DNA from: Bradyrhizobium oropedii
GTDB lineage: Bacteria > Pseudomonadota > Alphaproteobacteria > Rhizobiales > Xanthobacteraceae
Reading direction: 5' to 3'
Length of the DNA stretch: 33,979 bases
Assembly: GCF_020889685.1 (NCBI RefSeq)
Contig: NZ_JACMYO010000087.1
Coordinates: forward strand, 1-33,979
Shown: piece by piece, positions 25,928 to 33,824 of the stretch
Layout: every line of letters starts with the position of its first letter
How positions within the stretch are numbered: the stretch's first letter is position 1
The notes under the pieces: generated by a model
Databases searched by the model: none
What the model saw: only the letters and a program-made list of their open reading frames with translations
What the model was told of the DNA's origin: nothing
Translations under genes and position numbers: made by a program

Positions 25928-27277
25928 ATGTCTAAAACCGTCTCAGGCGCGGAAGATTACACGGCCAGACAACGCTATTCGATCATGATCTCGGCGATGC
26001 TGGGATACATTCTCGACTTCTACGATGTCCTGATCTTTCCGTTTCTCCTGCCCGCGATCCAGCGCTCAATGTCGCTATCGTTGACCGAGATCGGCTCTTT
26101 GCAAGCCCTGACACTCTTCGGGTCGGCGATCGGCGGGGCCCTGTTCGGCGTCATCGGTGATCGCCTTGGCCGAAAGACCTCGCTTCAGCTCACGATCGCG
26201 CTGTTCTCGGTAGCGGCGATTATTTCCGCGTTCGCATGGAATTACTGGTCGCTTGCGGTGCTGCGGTTCATCACCGGCATCGGTCTTGGCGGCGAGTACG
26301 GCGTTGGCATGGTGCTTTTCAACGAGGCCTGGAAGAAAGGCAGCCGCGGCCTGGGCGCGGCTGCGCTGCAGGGCTGCGCCGTAATCGCATCGTCCACGGC
26401 GTCGATCGTCGGCATCTGGCTTATCGCGACGTTCAGCGACGAGTGGAGCTGGCGCATCGGCCTGCTGAGCGGCGGAGTGCCAATCCTGCTGATCATTTTC
26501 ATCCGCTTCTTCATGCCTGAATCGAAAATCTGGCTGGAGTACGAGGCCCAACGCAAGGCCGGTCAGGTTGCAGAGGCGGCCCGCACTCTTCCCCTGGCCG
26601 ATCTGTTCCGCAACGGGCTGGCGCGCCAGACCGTCACTGCCTGCGTGTGGCTGATGAGCTACATGCTTTGCTACTACAGTGTCGTCTCCTTCATTCCGAC
26701 GCTGTTGCTCCGGGACATGCACACGCCGGGCGACGTGGTTCGCGCCACGGCCGTTCTTCTTTCCGTGGTCAGCGGCATCTGCTATCTCGCCAACGGCTTT
26801 TTCAACGACAGGGCCGGCCGCCGGTTCGGTGCTCTCGTGCCGGCACTGTTCTGGATCGGATCCCTGGTTGGGATGGCAGTGTGGGGAGGTCAGCTCTACG
26901 CCGGCTCGAAAGCCGAGTGGCCGATGTTCTGGCTCTATATCGGATTCGGGATTGGCAACGTTGCGCTCGGCGTGACGGGCGTCTGGATCTCGGAGCTCTA
27001 TCCGGTCAATCTGCGTGCGACGGCGGTGTCTACATTCTATATGGGCGGTCGCGGCCTTGGCAGTATCGCGCCGGTTATTGTGCCCCTTGCGGCCGCTCAT
27101 TTCGGCGGAAGCCTGCTAAACGGCATGGTTGCCGTGGCCCTTCCCGCTGCAGCTGTCTTCGTTCTTGCCTCTCTTCTGCTTCCTGAGACGCTCGGTCGGG
27201 ATTTGTCCGCGAAGGGCTTCAAGGCCGATGCGGACTCGGAGCCGGCGATGAAGGCTGCTCCGGTCTCGAGCGTATGA
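25928..27277 (+). CDS. nicT: MFS transporter, probable nicotinate/pyridine-acid importer (NicT-like)
   Basis: This 449-residue major facilitator has about 12 membrane segments. The N-terminal LGYILDFYDVLIFPFLLPAI carries the acidic pair typical of aromatic-acid and metabolite:H+ symporters. The loop 2-3 motif is GALFGVIGDRLGRK, and FITGIGLGGEYGVGMVLFNE lies in helices 4-5. ATG 25928 was chosen because the similarity starts there and the longer frame upstream crosses the palindrome. As the last gene of the nic operon it plausibly imports nicotinate or 6-hydroxynicotinate. A strong hairpin follows at 27301-27337. Confidence 0.85.
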   Translation: MSKTVSGAEDYTARQRYSIMISAMLGYILDFYDVLIFPFLLPAIQRSMSLSLTEIGSLQALTLFGSAIGGALFGVIGDRLGRKTSLQLTIALFSVAAIISAFAWNYWSLAVLRFITGIGLGGEYGVGMVLFNEAWKKGSRGLGAAALQGCAVIASSTASIVGIWLIATFSDEWSWRIGLLSGGVPILLIIFIRFFMPESKIWLEYEAQRKAGQVAEAARTLPLADLFRNGLARQTVTACVWLMSYMLCYYSVVSFIPTLLLRDMHTPGDVVRATAVLLSVVSGICYLANGFFNDRAGRRFGALVPALFWIGSLVGMAVWGGQLYAGSKAEWPMFWLYIGFGIGNVALGVTGVWISELYPVNLRATAVSTFYMGGRGLGSIAPVIVPLAAAHFGGSLLNGMVAVALPAAAVFVLASLLLPETLGRDLSAKGFKADADSEPAMKAAPVSSV

Positions 27278-28001
27278 TGCACTCGTGAAATGACGAGCAA
27301 CCGGCGAGATGAGAGCTTGGCGCGCTCATCTCGCCGGCCCGGCACGCAAGTTGGAATCCGCTGCCGGGCCGTCGATAGGGACAAATGACGTCTAATCGAG
27401 ATCAATAAGTCACTGAGTTTTCTCAGGCCAGGGCTGACTCGTAATTTGCCGGTCGATCGATTTCAGGAGGGGTTGCTTCAAGCTGCCCCAGATTTTGGCC
27501 ACTCTCGTTCGCGCCCAGGACGCCGCAACGAAGTGGGATGAAACGGCCGTACACAGAACGCGACCGCAGAGGCCGGTTACATCAAGAAAGATCAATAGGG
27601 CTATCCCACAGTCAGATCGCAACTTGAATCGAATGTCGGTATCGGTGGTTGGGCTCCAGGATTTGAACCTACTAGGGGGTCGAACAGGCAGCGGGTTCCG
27701 GTGGCCATAAGGTCCTTCCCAGTGAATTAGGCTGCTAATAGCAAAGCAGGCTCCCGCCACTGCGGATTTTGCGATGCACCGAAGCTCCCCCGCCTTGCCA
27801 AGCGCTCACGCCACCATACGAAGGACAAACAGCGGTTCTTCGTGTCGGTGGTTGCGTTTGATTCCCTCCCTGGGCACCAACGCTCCCACCGATATTTGGG
27901 CGCGCTCAGCTCAACGTTCGGACCGCAGTGCGTCGACGACTATCACATGAGCTTGCCAGCGATCGAACCGGGCAGGATCAACCACGCCTGAAGACGGTGA
28001 C
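27278..28001. other. Gene-poor interval between the nic operon and the integrase
   Basis: These 724 bases hold no recognised gene. Contents: the 13-bp hairpin at 27301-27337; a 35-codon minus-strand frame (27601-27708) with a good ribosome site (GGAAGGA) but no known relative; a T-arm-like string inside it (GGTTCAAATCC on the minus strand); and TCGGTGGTTG repeated at 27642-27651 and 27845-27854. It may be decayed mobile-element sequence. Confidence 0.5.
27301..27337. terminator. Long hairpin after the nic operon
   Basis: CCGGCGAGATGAG (27301-27313) and CTCATCTCGCCGG (27325-27337) form a perfect 13-bp stem with an 11-base loop, 23 bases after the transporter stop. There is no T run on either side, so it may act in Rho-dependent termination or as a 3' mRNA stabiliser. 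Confidence 0.55.
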
Positions 28002-29372
28002 TTAGGCTTGCGAGCCGCGCTTGATCGGCATCACCTTCTTGAGATCTAGCCAGTGGTCGATCCGATCAGCCCAATGCTGCATCAGTTTCGTGCGCGACCC
28101 GATCAGCGCGAGCGGTCCGTGCTTCTTGTAGAGACCTTCCACAGTCGAGTTATCGAGATGGGCGAGCTGCAGCTCGACGACGTCGCCATCCCATGCCTTG
28201 GCGTCCTTGATTTCTTCGTGGTGAGACAGGGTCGAGAAGGTGGTCCGGAAGCCGTGGGCACAATGATCAGTCTTGGTGTCAATACCAAGCAGCCGCAAGC
28301 GCTTGTTGAGCGTGTTGTTTGATAGCGGCGCGTCCTTCGAGCAGGAAAACGCGTACCGGCGATGGCCGGTCAGCTTCTGAACGCTGCGTAGGATCGCGAG
28401 TGCCTGCCGTGACAGAGGCACGACATGGTCCCAGCCGGTCTTCATTTTGGCGGCTGGAACAGTCCAGCGTTTGGCATCCCAATCAACCTCGTTCCACTCC
28501 ATTTCATTGACCATGCCGGGGCGGGGAATGGTCAGCGCGTCGAAGCGCAAGGCAAGGCCCACAACGTCACCAAACCTCGCTCTCGTCCAAGGTGCGCTGG
28601 TGAGTTTGAAGACGCGCGTCACGTCGCGCGGTTCGGTGACGCCAGGACGCGGGGTCGAAATGTTGGCAATCATCTGCCCATTCAGGTTTCGGAATGGATT
28701 GTAACCGTCGCCTTCAACATCGGCATAGTCGCAGATCTGCTCACAGATGCTGCGCACGCGGTCCCGGGTTTCCAGCTTTCCCTCGGCTTCGTATGAACGC
28801 ATGAAAGCGAGCACGTCCGGACGCTTGATGTCCTGCCTCGACAACTTGCCGAAGCGATTCTTGACGTAGCCAACGCGCAGTTCAAGCACCTCGATGGTCT
28901 TGGGGTCGCGCACCGCGACGATCCTGCCGCGTTTGACCTTTTCGACCTTCTTCTTTGCGAGCCACTCGTCGGCCCATTGCCCGAAAGGCCGGGCGGCGGC
29001 CTGCCTGTGCTTGTCGAGCTGCTTCTCGATGCTCGGGTCTTTGCCTTCCTTGAGCAGATCTTTGGCCTTGTCGCGCTCGTGCCGCGCGTCGGCGAGCGAG
29101 AACGTGCCATCCTTGCCGTTGCCGTACGGGCCGATGGAGTAGGTTTTCTGGCGGCCGTGGAAGCGGTAGTCCATCCGCCAGAGCTTTGAGGCAGCGTTGC
29201 TGGGCCTGCTCACGTCCGGCGTGACGAAGAGATAGAGCCAGCCGCCGGTCACGTCCGAAATCTTGGCGGGACTCCACGCGCCATTGTCGAATTTCGGTCG
29301 GGCGGCGCGGCAGTCGACGTCGGTCCTGATCTGCTTGGGATTGGCACACGTCCCGTCGTTCTTGCCGGCCAT
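28002..29372 (-). CDS. Tyrosine recombinase (P4-type integrase)
   Basis: This 456-residue integrase has an N-terminal arm-binding DUF4102-like region (KLWRMDYRFHGRQKTYSIGP, then LADARHERDKAKDLLKEGKD), a core-binding domain, and a catalytic domain with the full set: R284 (IPRPGMVNEMEW), H373 and R376 (HGFRTTF), H405 (QLAHLD) and Y415 (VEGLYKK). ATG 29372 was chosen over 29504 because GAAGGA lies upstream at normal spacing and the extra 44 residues look non-coding. It sits about 220 bp downstream of the tRNA-Leu 3' end in the same orientation, the usual arrangement for a tRNA-targeting island integrase. It appears intact, so the element may still be able to excise. Confidence 0.93.
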   Translation of the reverse strand: MAGKNDGTCANPKQIRTDVDCRAARPKFDNGAWSPAKISDVTGGWLYLFVTPDVSRPSNAASKLWRMDYRFHGRQKTYSIGPYGNGKDGTFSLADARHERDKAKDLLKEGKDPSIEKQLDKHRQAAARPFGQWADEWLAKKKVEKVKRGRIVAVRDPKTIEVLELRVGYVKNRFGKLSRQDIKRPDVLAFMRSYEAEGKLETRDRVRSICEQICDYADVEGDGYNPFRNLNGQMIANISTPRPGVTEPRDVTRVFKLTSAPWTRARFGDVVGLALRFDALTIPRPGMVNEMEWNEVDWDAKRWTVPAAKMKTGWDHVVPLSRQALAILRSVQKLTGHRRYAFSCSKDAPLSNNTLNKRLRLLGIDTKTDHCAHGFRTTFSTLSHHEEIKDAKAWDGDVVELQLAHLDNSTVEGLYKKHGPLALIGSRTKLMQHWADRIDHWLDLKKVMPIKRGSQA

Positions 29373-29594
29373 CTGCTCAATTCCTTCATTCGGAAAAGCG
29401 AAAGTCGCCGTGAACGTTTGTTCTTCCGATACCAGCAGGATACCAGCAAAAATACCAGCATATCGGCCGGCTGGGATCGGAGAAGAACAAACGGTGACGG
29501 ACAAGAATGTACGCGGAAGTGCCTATTTTTCAAGGGTTTCCGAGCACTGTGTGGACGGTTGCGGACGTTTGAGAACGGGCTTGAACAGCCTGGT

Positions 29595-29679
29595 TGGTGC
29601 CCCTGGCCGGAATCGAACCAGCACTCCTTGCGGAACTCGATTTTGAGTCGAGCGCGTCTACCAGTTCCGCCACAGGGGC
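29595..29679 (-). tRNA. tRNA-Leu (anticodon CAA)
   Basis: The minus strand folds as a class II tRNA. The acceptor arms are GCCCCTG / CAGGGGC, the anticodon stem-loop is CTCGA-CTCAAAA-TCGAG with anticodon CAA (reads UUG), the variable arm is long, the T-arm is GCTGG-TTCGATT-CCGGC, and CCA is encoded. The 3' end faces the integrase gene and is the likely attachment site. The gene is intact, as expected when an element restores the tRNA on insertion. Confidence 0.96.
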
Positions 29680-29837
29680 AGTCGCGATGGTCCTGGCCGG
29701 GAAAGGCCGGGGTCGCGAAGCGCGGCGGACTATAGCGGGCAGCCCGTCACGGTCAACCCGCGCGGATGTGATTGTCCCGCGCCTCGACAGCGATATTTTG
29801 GCGCGATACGACCCGGATTGAGCATGGAGGACAGCCA

Positions 29838-30410
29838 ATGCCCCTCCCGAACAATGCTCGCAGGAGGACCGACGTGACGCTCGCCACCGCCCATCCGTCG
29901 GATGTTCCCGCCACCGGCAATCCTGCGTTGACCTCGGCCCTGGCGATTGCCGTGATCGCGGCGGCGACGCTGGCCGGCGCCTGGTTCTTCCAGCTCGTGC
30001 TGGAGATCATGCCCTGTCCGCTCTGCCTCGAGCAGCGCTATGCCTATTACCTCGCGGTCCCGCTCGGCGCCGTGGTGGCGCTGGCGGCGGCCCGCGGTGC
30101 GCCGCGAGCGGTGCTGCTCACAGGGCTTGCGATCCTCGGCCTCGCCGCGCTCGCCAATGCCGGGCTCGGCACCTACCACGCCGGCGTCGAATGGGGATTC
30201 TGGCCGGGACCGACCGATTGCACCGGGCCGATGGTGGATTTCGGCAAGGCCGGCTCACTGCTGGACCAGCTCGACAAGGTGAAGGTGGTCCGCTGCGACG
30301 AGGTGCAGTTTCGCTTCCTCGGCATTTCGCTCGCCGGCTACAACGTGCTGATCTCGCTGCTGATGGCCGCGATTGCCGGTTGGGGCGTGGCGAAGGCGGC
30401 CAAGGTTTGA
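29838..30410 (+). CDS. dsbB: Disulfide bond formation protein B
   Basis: This 190-residue inner-membrane protein has about four transmembrane helices. The first periplasmic redox pair is CPLC (MPCPLCLEQRYAYY), and the second cysteine pair lies in the later periplasmic loop (TDCTGPM and VVRCDEV). DsbB reoxidises DsbA and passes electrons to quinone. ATG 29838 has a GGAGGA ribosome site 6 bases upstream. This gene marks the return to core-type sequence on the right of the tRNA. An 11-nt-spaced short hairpin (GGCCTG/CAGGCC, 30417-30433) follows the stop, in the gap shared with the convergent small gene. Confidence 0.92.
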   Translation: MPLPNNARRRTDVTLATAHPSDVPATGNPALTSALAIAVIAAATLAGAWFFQLVLEIMPCPLCLEQRYAYYLAVPLGAVVALAAARGAPRAVLLTGLAILGLAALANAGLGTYHAGVEWGFWPGPTDCTGPMVDFGKAGSLLDQLDKVKVVRCDEVQFRFLGISLAGYNVLISLLMAAIAGWGVAKAAKV

Positions 30411-30460
30411 TTGATCGGCCTGATTTACAGGCCCTGACTCAATCGACCTTTTCTTCCGAT

Positions 30461-30589
30461 CTACTTCTTCTTCCCCGGCGTGAAGGCCGGCTGTCCGCCC
30501 TTCTGGCTGGGAGCCGCGGCGATCACCTTGATCTTCTCCTTCTTGGGCTTCTTGACCTCGCGGTTGCCGTGTCGCTCGCCTTTGGACAT
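30461..30589 (-). CDS. Small basic conserved-looking protein (42 aa)
   Basis: A 42-residue lysine-rich peptide starts MSKGERHGNREVKKPKKEK and ends with a GKKK tail. The ATG (30587-30589 on the plus strand) has GAGGGAGA just upstream, a strong ribosome site. Short proteins of this style, often named only as hypothetical, are frequent in Bradyrhizobium and relatives, but I cannot give a function. The positive charge would suit nucleic-acid or ribosome contact; that is only a guess. It is convergent with dsbB. Confidence 0.7.
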   Translation of the reverse strand: MSKGERHGNREVKKPKKEKIKVIAAAPSQKGGQPAFTPGKKK

Positions 30590-31005
30590 GTCGGTCTCCC
30601 TCTGTTTCTCGAGATCATCGACTCGGTCAGAACCTGCCTGCGGAGCAGCCCCGAACGCCGACGTGGATTCGCTTTGCCTGAAGTGATCGTGATCGACCGT
30701 AGGCCGATCGCCCTCGAATAGCGAGCGCCAATGCGGTCTGCGGCAACGACACGCACCGTGCAATAGCGAGCGGCCTTCGCTCCGGTCTCGGCAACAGGGC
30801 CGGGAAGGCCGAGAAAGCGGTGGCTATTGCGGCTGAAGGGGCACATGCTGGCCCCGGGGCCGCACCGGCGCAAGGCGTTTCGCAAAAGGCTGGCCCATGA
30901 CCATGCGCTCCCGACGTGACGTCGTCACCTTCCAGCATCCATTCCGGATCAGAGGCATCGATCGTGAATTGCCCGCAAGCTGGCGTATCGATTTGAGCGC
31001 ATCCA
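30590..31005. other. Intergenic stretch without a recognised gene
   Basis: These 416 bases show no convincing coding frame. AATAGCGAGCG occurs twice within about 45 bp (near 30717 and 30762), possibly by chance. The region should include the promoters of the small basic protein gene (leftward) and of the 98-aa gene (rightward). Confidence 0.5.
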
Positions 31006-31302
31006 ATGGCTGACGAACCGCTCGACCTCGATCGCCACCGCGGTATGGCGGCGCAGAAGGCCACCGACATCCGCCGTGCGCTGGCGGAAATCGAGACCCA
31101 TGCGAGGGAGCTGCGCGAGCGGCAGGTCACGCTCGAAACCGGACTGCTGGCGGCACCTGCGACGTCGTGGCCGGAGGTCGCCGCCAAGGCGCGCTACGTT
31201 CTGAATCTGTACGCCGCTAGCCTGCCGCCGGAGGATACAAGGCATCGCGATCTGGTCACAGCAATTCTCGAGGATTTTGTCCGGCTCACCGAGCCGCAAT
31301 GA
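31006..31302 (+). CDS. Hypothetical protein (98 aa), helical
   Basis: A 98-residue acidic/basic helical protein begins MADEPLDLDRHRGMAAQKAT, with a probable coiled-coil stretch (RRALAEIETHARELRERQVT) at about residues 23-42. It ends TAILEDFVRLTEPQ. I recognise no named domain. High third-position GC and a helical, charged composition support a real gene. A DUF1488-type gene follows after 37 bases in the same direction, so the two may be co-transcribed. Confidence 0.7.
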   Translation: MADEPLDLDRHRGMAAQKATDIRRALAEIETHARELRERQVTLETGLLAAPATSWPEVAAKARYVLNLYAASLPPEDTRHRDLVTAILEDFVRLTEPQ

Positions 31303-31339
31303 ACCAGAACCACTTCGCGGCTTTGAAGGAGCTGGTCAC

Positions 31340-31624
31340 ATGACGCTTACCCAGGGTCGCTTCATCAGCTACGAATACGACCGGATGGTCGTGCTGTTTT
31401 CGATGCATGACGACGAGAAGGAGATCCATTGCGCGATCTCGACGTCCGCCATGGATGAATTGGAAGGCGGGGCGCTCGGGCGCGCGGGCCACCGCGAGAC
31501 TCAGTTCATGCGGCTGCGCGAGCGCATCGAGGCCTGCGCCGATGGCAAGTACCAAGCGAAGGAGTTCGAGGGGGCGCCGCCCCGGATCATCCTGCGCAGC
31601 ATCGATTTCCGGAAGCCAAGGTAG
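31340..31624 (+). CDS. DUF1488-family small protein
   Basis: This 94-residue protein resembles DUF1488: MTLTQGRFISYEYDRMVVLF, a middle SMHDDEKEIHCAISTSAMDE, and the closing PPRIILRSIDFRK. ATG 31340 has AAGGAG 8 bases upstream, and the frame before it overlaps the previous gene. The function of DUF1488 is unknown. It is common in alpha- and betaproteobacterial chromosomes, often in small clusters of hypothetical genes as here. Confidence 0.75.
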   Translation: MTLTQGRFISYEYDRMVVLFSMHDDEKEIHCAISTSAMDELEGGALGRAGHRETQFMRLRERIEACADGKYQAKEFEGAPPRIILRSIDFRKPR

Positions 31625-31722
31625 AGAATTCCCTGTGCGAAGGCCCTGACGCGCGTGTCAGGTGTTACAAGGTGGAGGCTATCCCGCCGTCACCGTTCCG
31701 ATCATGCGCGACAGACGAGCCC

Positions 31723-32112
31723 ATGCTGATCACTGTGCACCGCGTCCCCGTCGAGTTGCTGCTGTTGGCCAATGAGACGTTGTTGCGCCTCAAGAGCCGA
31801 CGCAATCTCGTCGCCACTCTGATGAGCGAGCAGCGCCCGAGATATACGATCTCCGAGATCCATGGTGCAAGCAGCCGGCTGACCGCGCTTTGGCGCGCAG
31901 TCGCCAGGGAGCGCCTCGAGGAATGGAACGAAGCACAGCCCGGTTCGGTCTATGCCCGGATCACCGGGCCGTTGTGGCACGCCGCAGCTGTCGCGAAACT
32001 GCAATCGGACCGGGACGAGGAGCTATGGTTTGATCCCGGCGAACTGACAGCGTTGGCGCGATCGTTTCGCGATCGGCCGGATCAGTCAGCGTCCGAAGTG
32101 CGAGTCGGATAG
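31723..32112 (+). CDS. Hypothetical protein (129 aa)
   Basis: This 129-residue soluble protein begins MLITVHRVPVELLLLANETL and contains a basic patch (RLKSRRNLVATLMSEQRPR) and tryptophan-bearing helices (ALWRAVARERLEEWNEAQ). No family is recognised. The start is uncertain: ATG 31723 or a GTG at 31672, neither with a strong ribosome site. Codon use agrees with a core gene. It is convergent with the AbrB-type permease gene. Confidence 0.6.
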   Translation: MLITVHRVPVELLLLANETLLRLKSRRNLVATLMSEQRPRYTISEIHGASSRLTALWRAVARERLEEWNEAQPGSVYARITGPLWHAAAVAKLQSDRDEELWFDPGELTALARSFRDRPDQSASEVRVG

Positions 32113-32124
32113 TGATCTGATCGC

Positions 32125-33210
32125 CTAATCGTCGACGTCGTCCTGCGGCCGCCCGAACAGGTGGATGATGCCCGGCGTCGAGATGGTGACGAACAAAAAG
32201 CGCGACAGATGATGCGCGCCGACGAAGATCGGGTCGATGTGCAGCGTCAGCGCCAGCGCCAGCATGGCGTCCATCGCGCCGGGCGCGAAGGCGACCACGA
32301 CGTCGGCAAGCCGCACATGGGTGGTGAAGCCGATCACCGCGACGAACACGGCAGAGATCAGGATCGCGATCGCAAACGAGCCGAGCCCGGCGTTGACGTG
32401 GCTGAGCAGGGTCGAGGTCTTCATTCGCGCGAAGCGGGTGCCGATCAGCGCGCCGATGCCGACCAGCGCGACATTGCGGAGCCAGGGCGGCAGGCCGCCA
32501 TCGACCAGGCCTGAGCCGTGCAGCAGGCTGGAGGCGAGCATCGCGCCGAACATCCAGCTTGCAGGGAATTTGATCCAGCGCAGCAGCAGCGAGACGCCGA
32601 TCGACCCGGCGACCAGGGCGACAAGGCCGAACGGCGAGGCCACCGTCGTCGGCAATGGCGGCGGCGCCGCGTGCGTCACGCCGGTTAGCGCCAGCACCAG
32701 CGGCAGGGCCGCGGTCAGGATGATGACGCGCATGGTCTGCACCACGGCGATCGCCGCGACGTCAGCGCCCTTTTCCGCGGCGAGGATCGTGATCTGCGAG
32801 AGCGCGCCGGGGCTGCCGGCGAGGAAGGCCGAGGTCTGGTCCCAGCCATGGATGCGCTGCAGATAGACGCTCGAGCCGAAGGTCGAGCAGAACGTCGCCA
32901 GCGCCAGCAGGGCGATGGTGAGCGGATAGGAACTCATGTGCTGCAGCAATTGCTGCGACATCAGCGAGCCCAGCGAGATGCCGAGCAGCAGCAGCACCGA
33001 TTGCGTCAGCACCGGCGGCACCGCGAGCGGCCGTCCGGCCAGTGCTGCGATCGCGACCGCGCACATCGCACCCGAGATCAGCCCGCCCGGCAATCCCGCC
33101 CATAAAAACAGCAAGCCGCCGGCGGCGCCGATGACGAGTGTCTCGAGCCCGTTCAGAACTTTGCTGCGGTCGGGAATGGCTGACGCCATCGAAGCGCGGA
33201 TCAGGGTCAC
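32125..33210 (-). CDS. AbrB-family membrane permease
   Basis: This 361-residue protein consists of two homologous membrane halves (the AbrB duplication), each opening with a GGLLFLWAGLPGGLISGAMC-like segment. It has about 10 membrane spans and the diagnostic blocks FLAGSPGALSQITILAAEKG in the first half and AFAPGAMDAMLALALTLHID then PIFVGAHHLSRF in the second. The family (sometimes labelled ammonia monooxygenase by an old misannotation) has an unclear transport role. The start may be the first Met or the eighth residue (33189). It is not related to the AbrB DNA-binding domain. Confidence 0.88.
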   Translation of the reverse strand: MTLIRASMASAIPDRSKVLNGLETLVIGAAGGLLFLWAGLPGGLISGAMCAVAIAALAGRPLAVPPVLTQSVLLLLGISLGSLMSQQLLQHMSSYPLTIALLALATFCSTFGSSVYLQRIHGWDQTSAFLAGSPGALSQITILAAEKGADVAAIAVVQTMRVIILTAALPLVLALTGVTHAAPPPLPTTVASPFGLVALVAGSIGVSLLLRWIKFPASWMFGAMLASSLLHGSGLVDGGLPPWLRNVALVGIGALIGTRFARMKTSTLLSHVNAGLGSFAIAILISAVFVAVIGFTTHVRLADVVVAFAPGAMDAMLALALTLHIDPIFVGAHHLSRFLFVTISTPGIIHLFGRPQDDVDD

Positions 33211-33297
33211 GCCGCCTTATGGCAAATTCGCAATCTCGGGACAAATGCGTCTCGCGATTGCAGCATTGCGCCCCGGCTCGCCCAGCGCACAGGTTTT

Positions 33298-33320
33298 CAC
33301 CCTCCCCGGCGGGGAGGGTG
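33298..33320. repeat. Inverted repeat CACCCTCCCC-GGC-GGGGAGGGTG
   Basis: Perfect 10-bp arms with a 3-base centre lie between the AbrB-type and PsiF-type genes, 24 bases past the end of the latter. No T tract follows on either strand. GC-rich hairpins of this type look like dispersed intergenic repeats of such genomes; it may also act at the 3' end of the psiF-like transcript. Confidence 0.5.
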
Positions 33321-33344
33321 AAGGATGTCAGATACGTCGACGCG

Positions 33345-33617
33345 TTACTTCGCGGCCGGCGCGGCGGCAGCGCCGCCCGCCTTCTTGCACTCGGAGCGGA
33401 ATTTCTTGCGCTCCTTGCCGTGCAGGCCCTTGGCGTCGGCCTCCTTCGAGCATTCCAGCGACTCGGCGGTGCGCGGCTTGGCTTCCTTGGCCATCTTGCC
33501 GTCGGCCTTCGGAGCGGCCTCCTTGGCGGCGGGGGCGGCGGTTTGCGCGAAAGCTCCGCCCATCAGCAGCAGGGAGGCAAGGGCGGTTGCGGTCGCGAGC
33601 GCAGAAATCTTCTTCAT
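33345..33617 (-). CDS. PsiF-repeat secreted protein
   Basis: This 90-residue protein has a signal peptide (MKKISALATATALASLLLMG, cleavage likely after AFA), an Ala/Lys-rich linker, and a single PsiF-type repeat (ECSKEADAKGLHGKERKKFR then SECKK). PsiF proteins are periplasmic and were named after phosphate-starvation induction in E. coli; their function is unknown. ATG 33617 was chosen because it starts the signal peptide and has GAGG upstream; the longer frame is not supported. Confidence 0.85.
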   Translation of the reverse strand: MKKISALATATALASLLLMGGAFAQTAAPAAKEAAPKADGKMAKEAKPRTAESLECSKEADAKGLHGKERKKFRSECKKAGGAAAAPAAK

Positions 33618-33824
33618 GGGGCACCTCGTGAGGGAAGGAGCCGAAACGTTGCGCGGCGATGATGAACCGCGGATGAATATGCGGTGGTCCCGCCGCCACA
33701 ATATTTTAACGGCCAAGGGCGTCCGCACATTGTCGCAAGTCGGGGTTGCGCTAGGATAATGGTCTTATGCCAATGCCCCCCAGGGGAAACCTCACGGGAA
33801 ACCAGGGATGACGGGAGACCAGGG

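Noticed and set aside
26588..26602. CCCCTGGCCG inside the MFS gene, matching part of the tRNA-Leu 3' end, as a possible left attachment site
   Set aside because: Only 10 bases match, and it sits inside an intact coding sequence; a chance match at this GC content.
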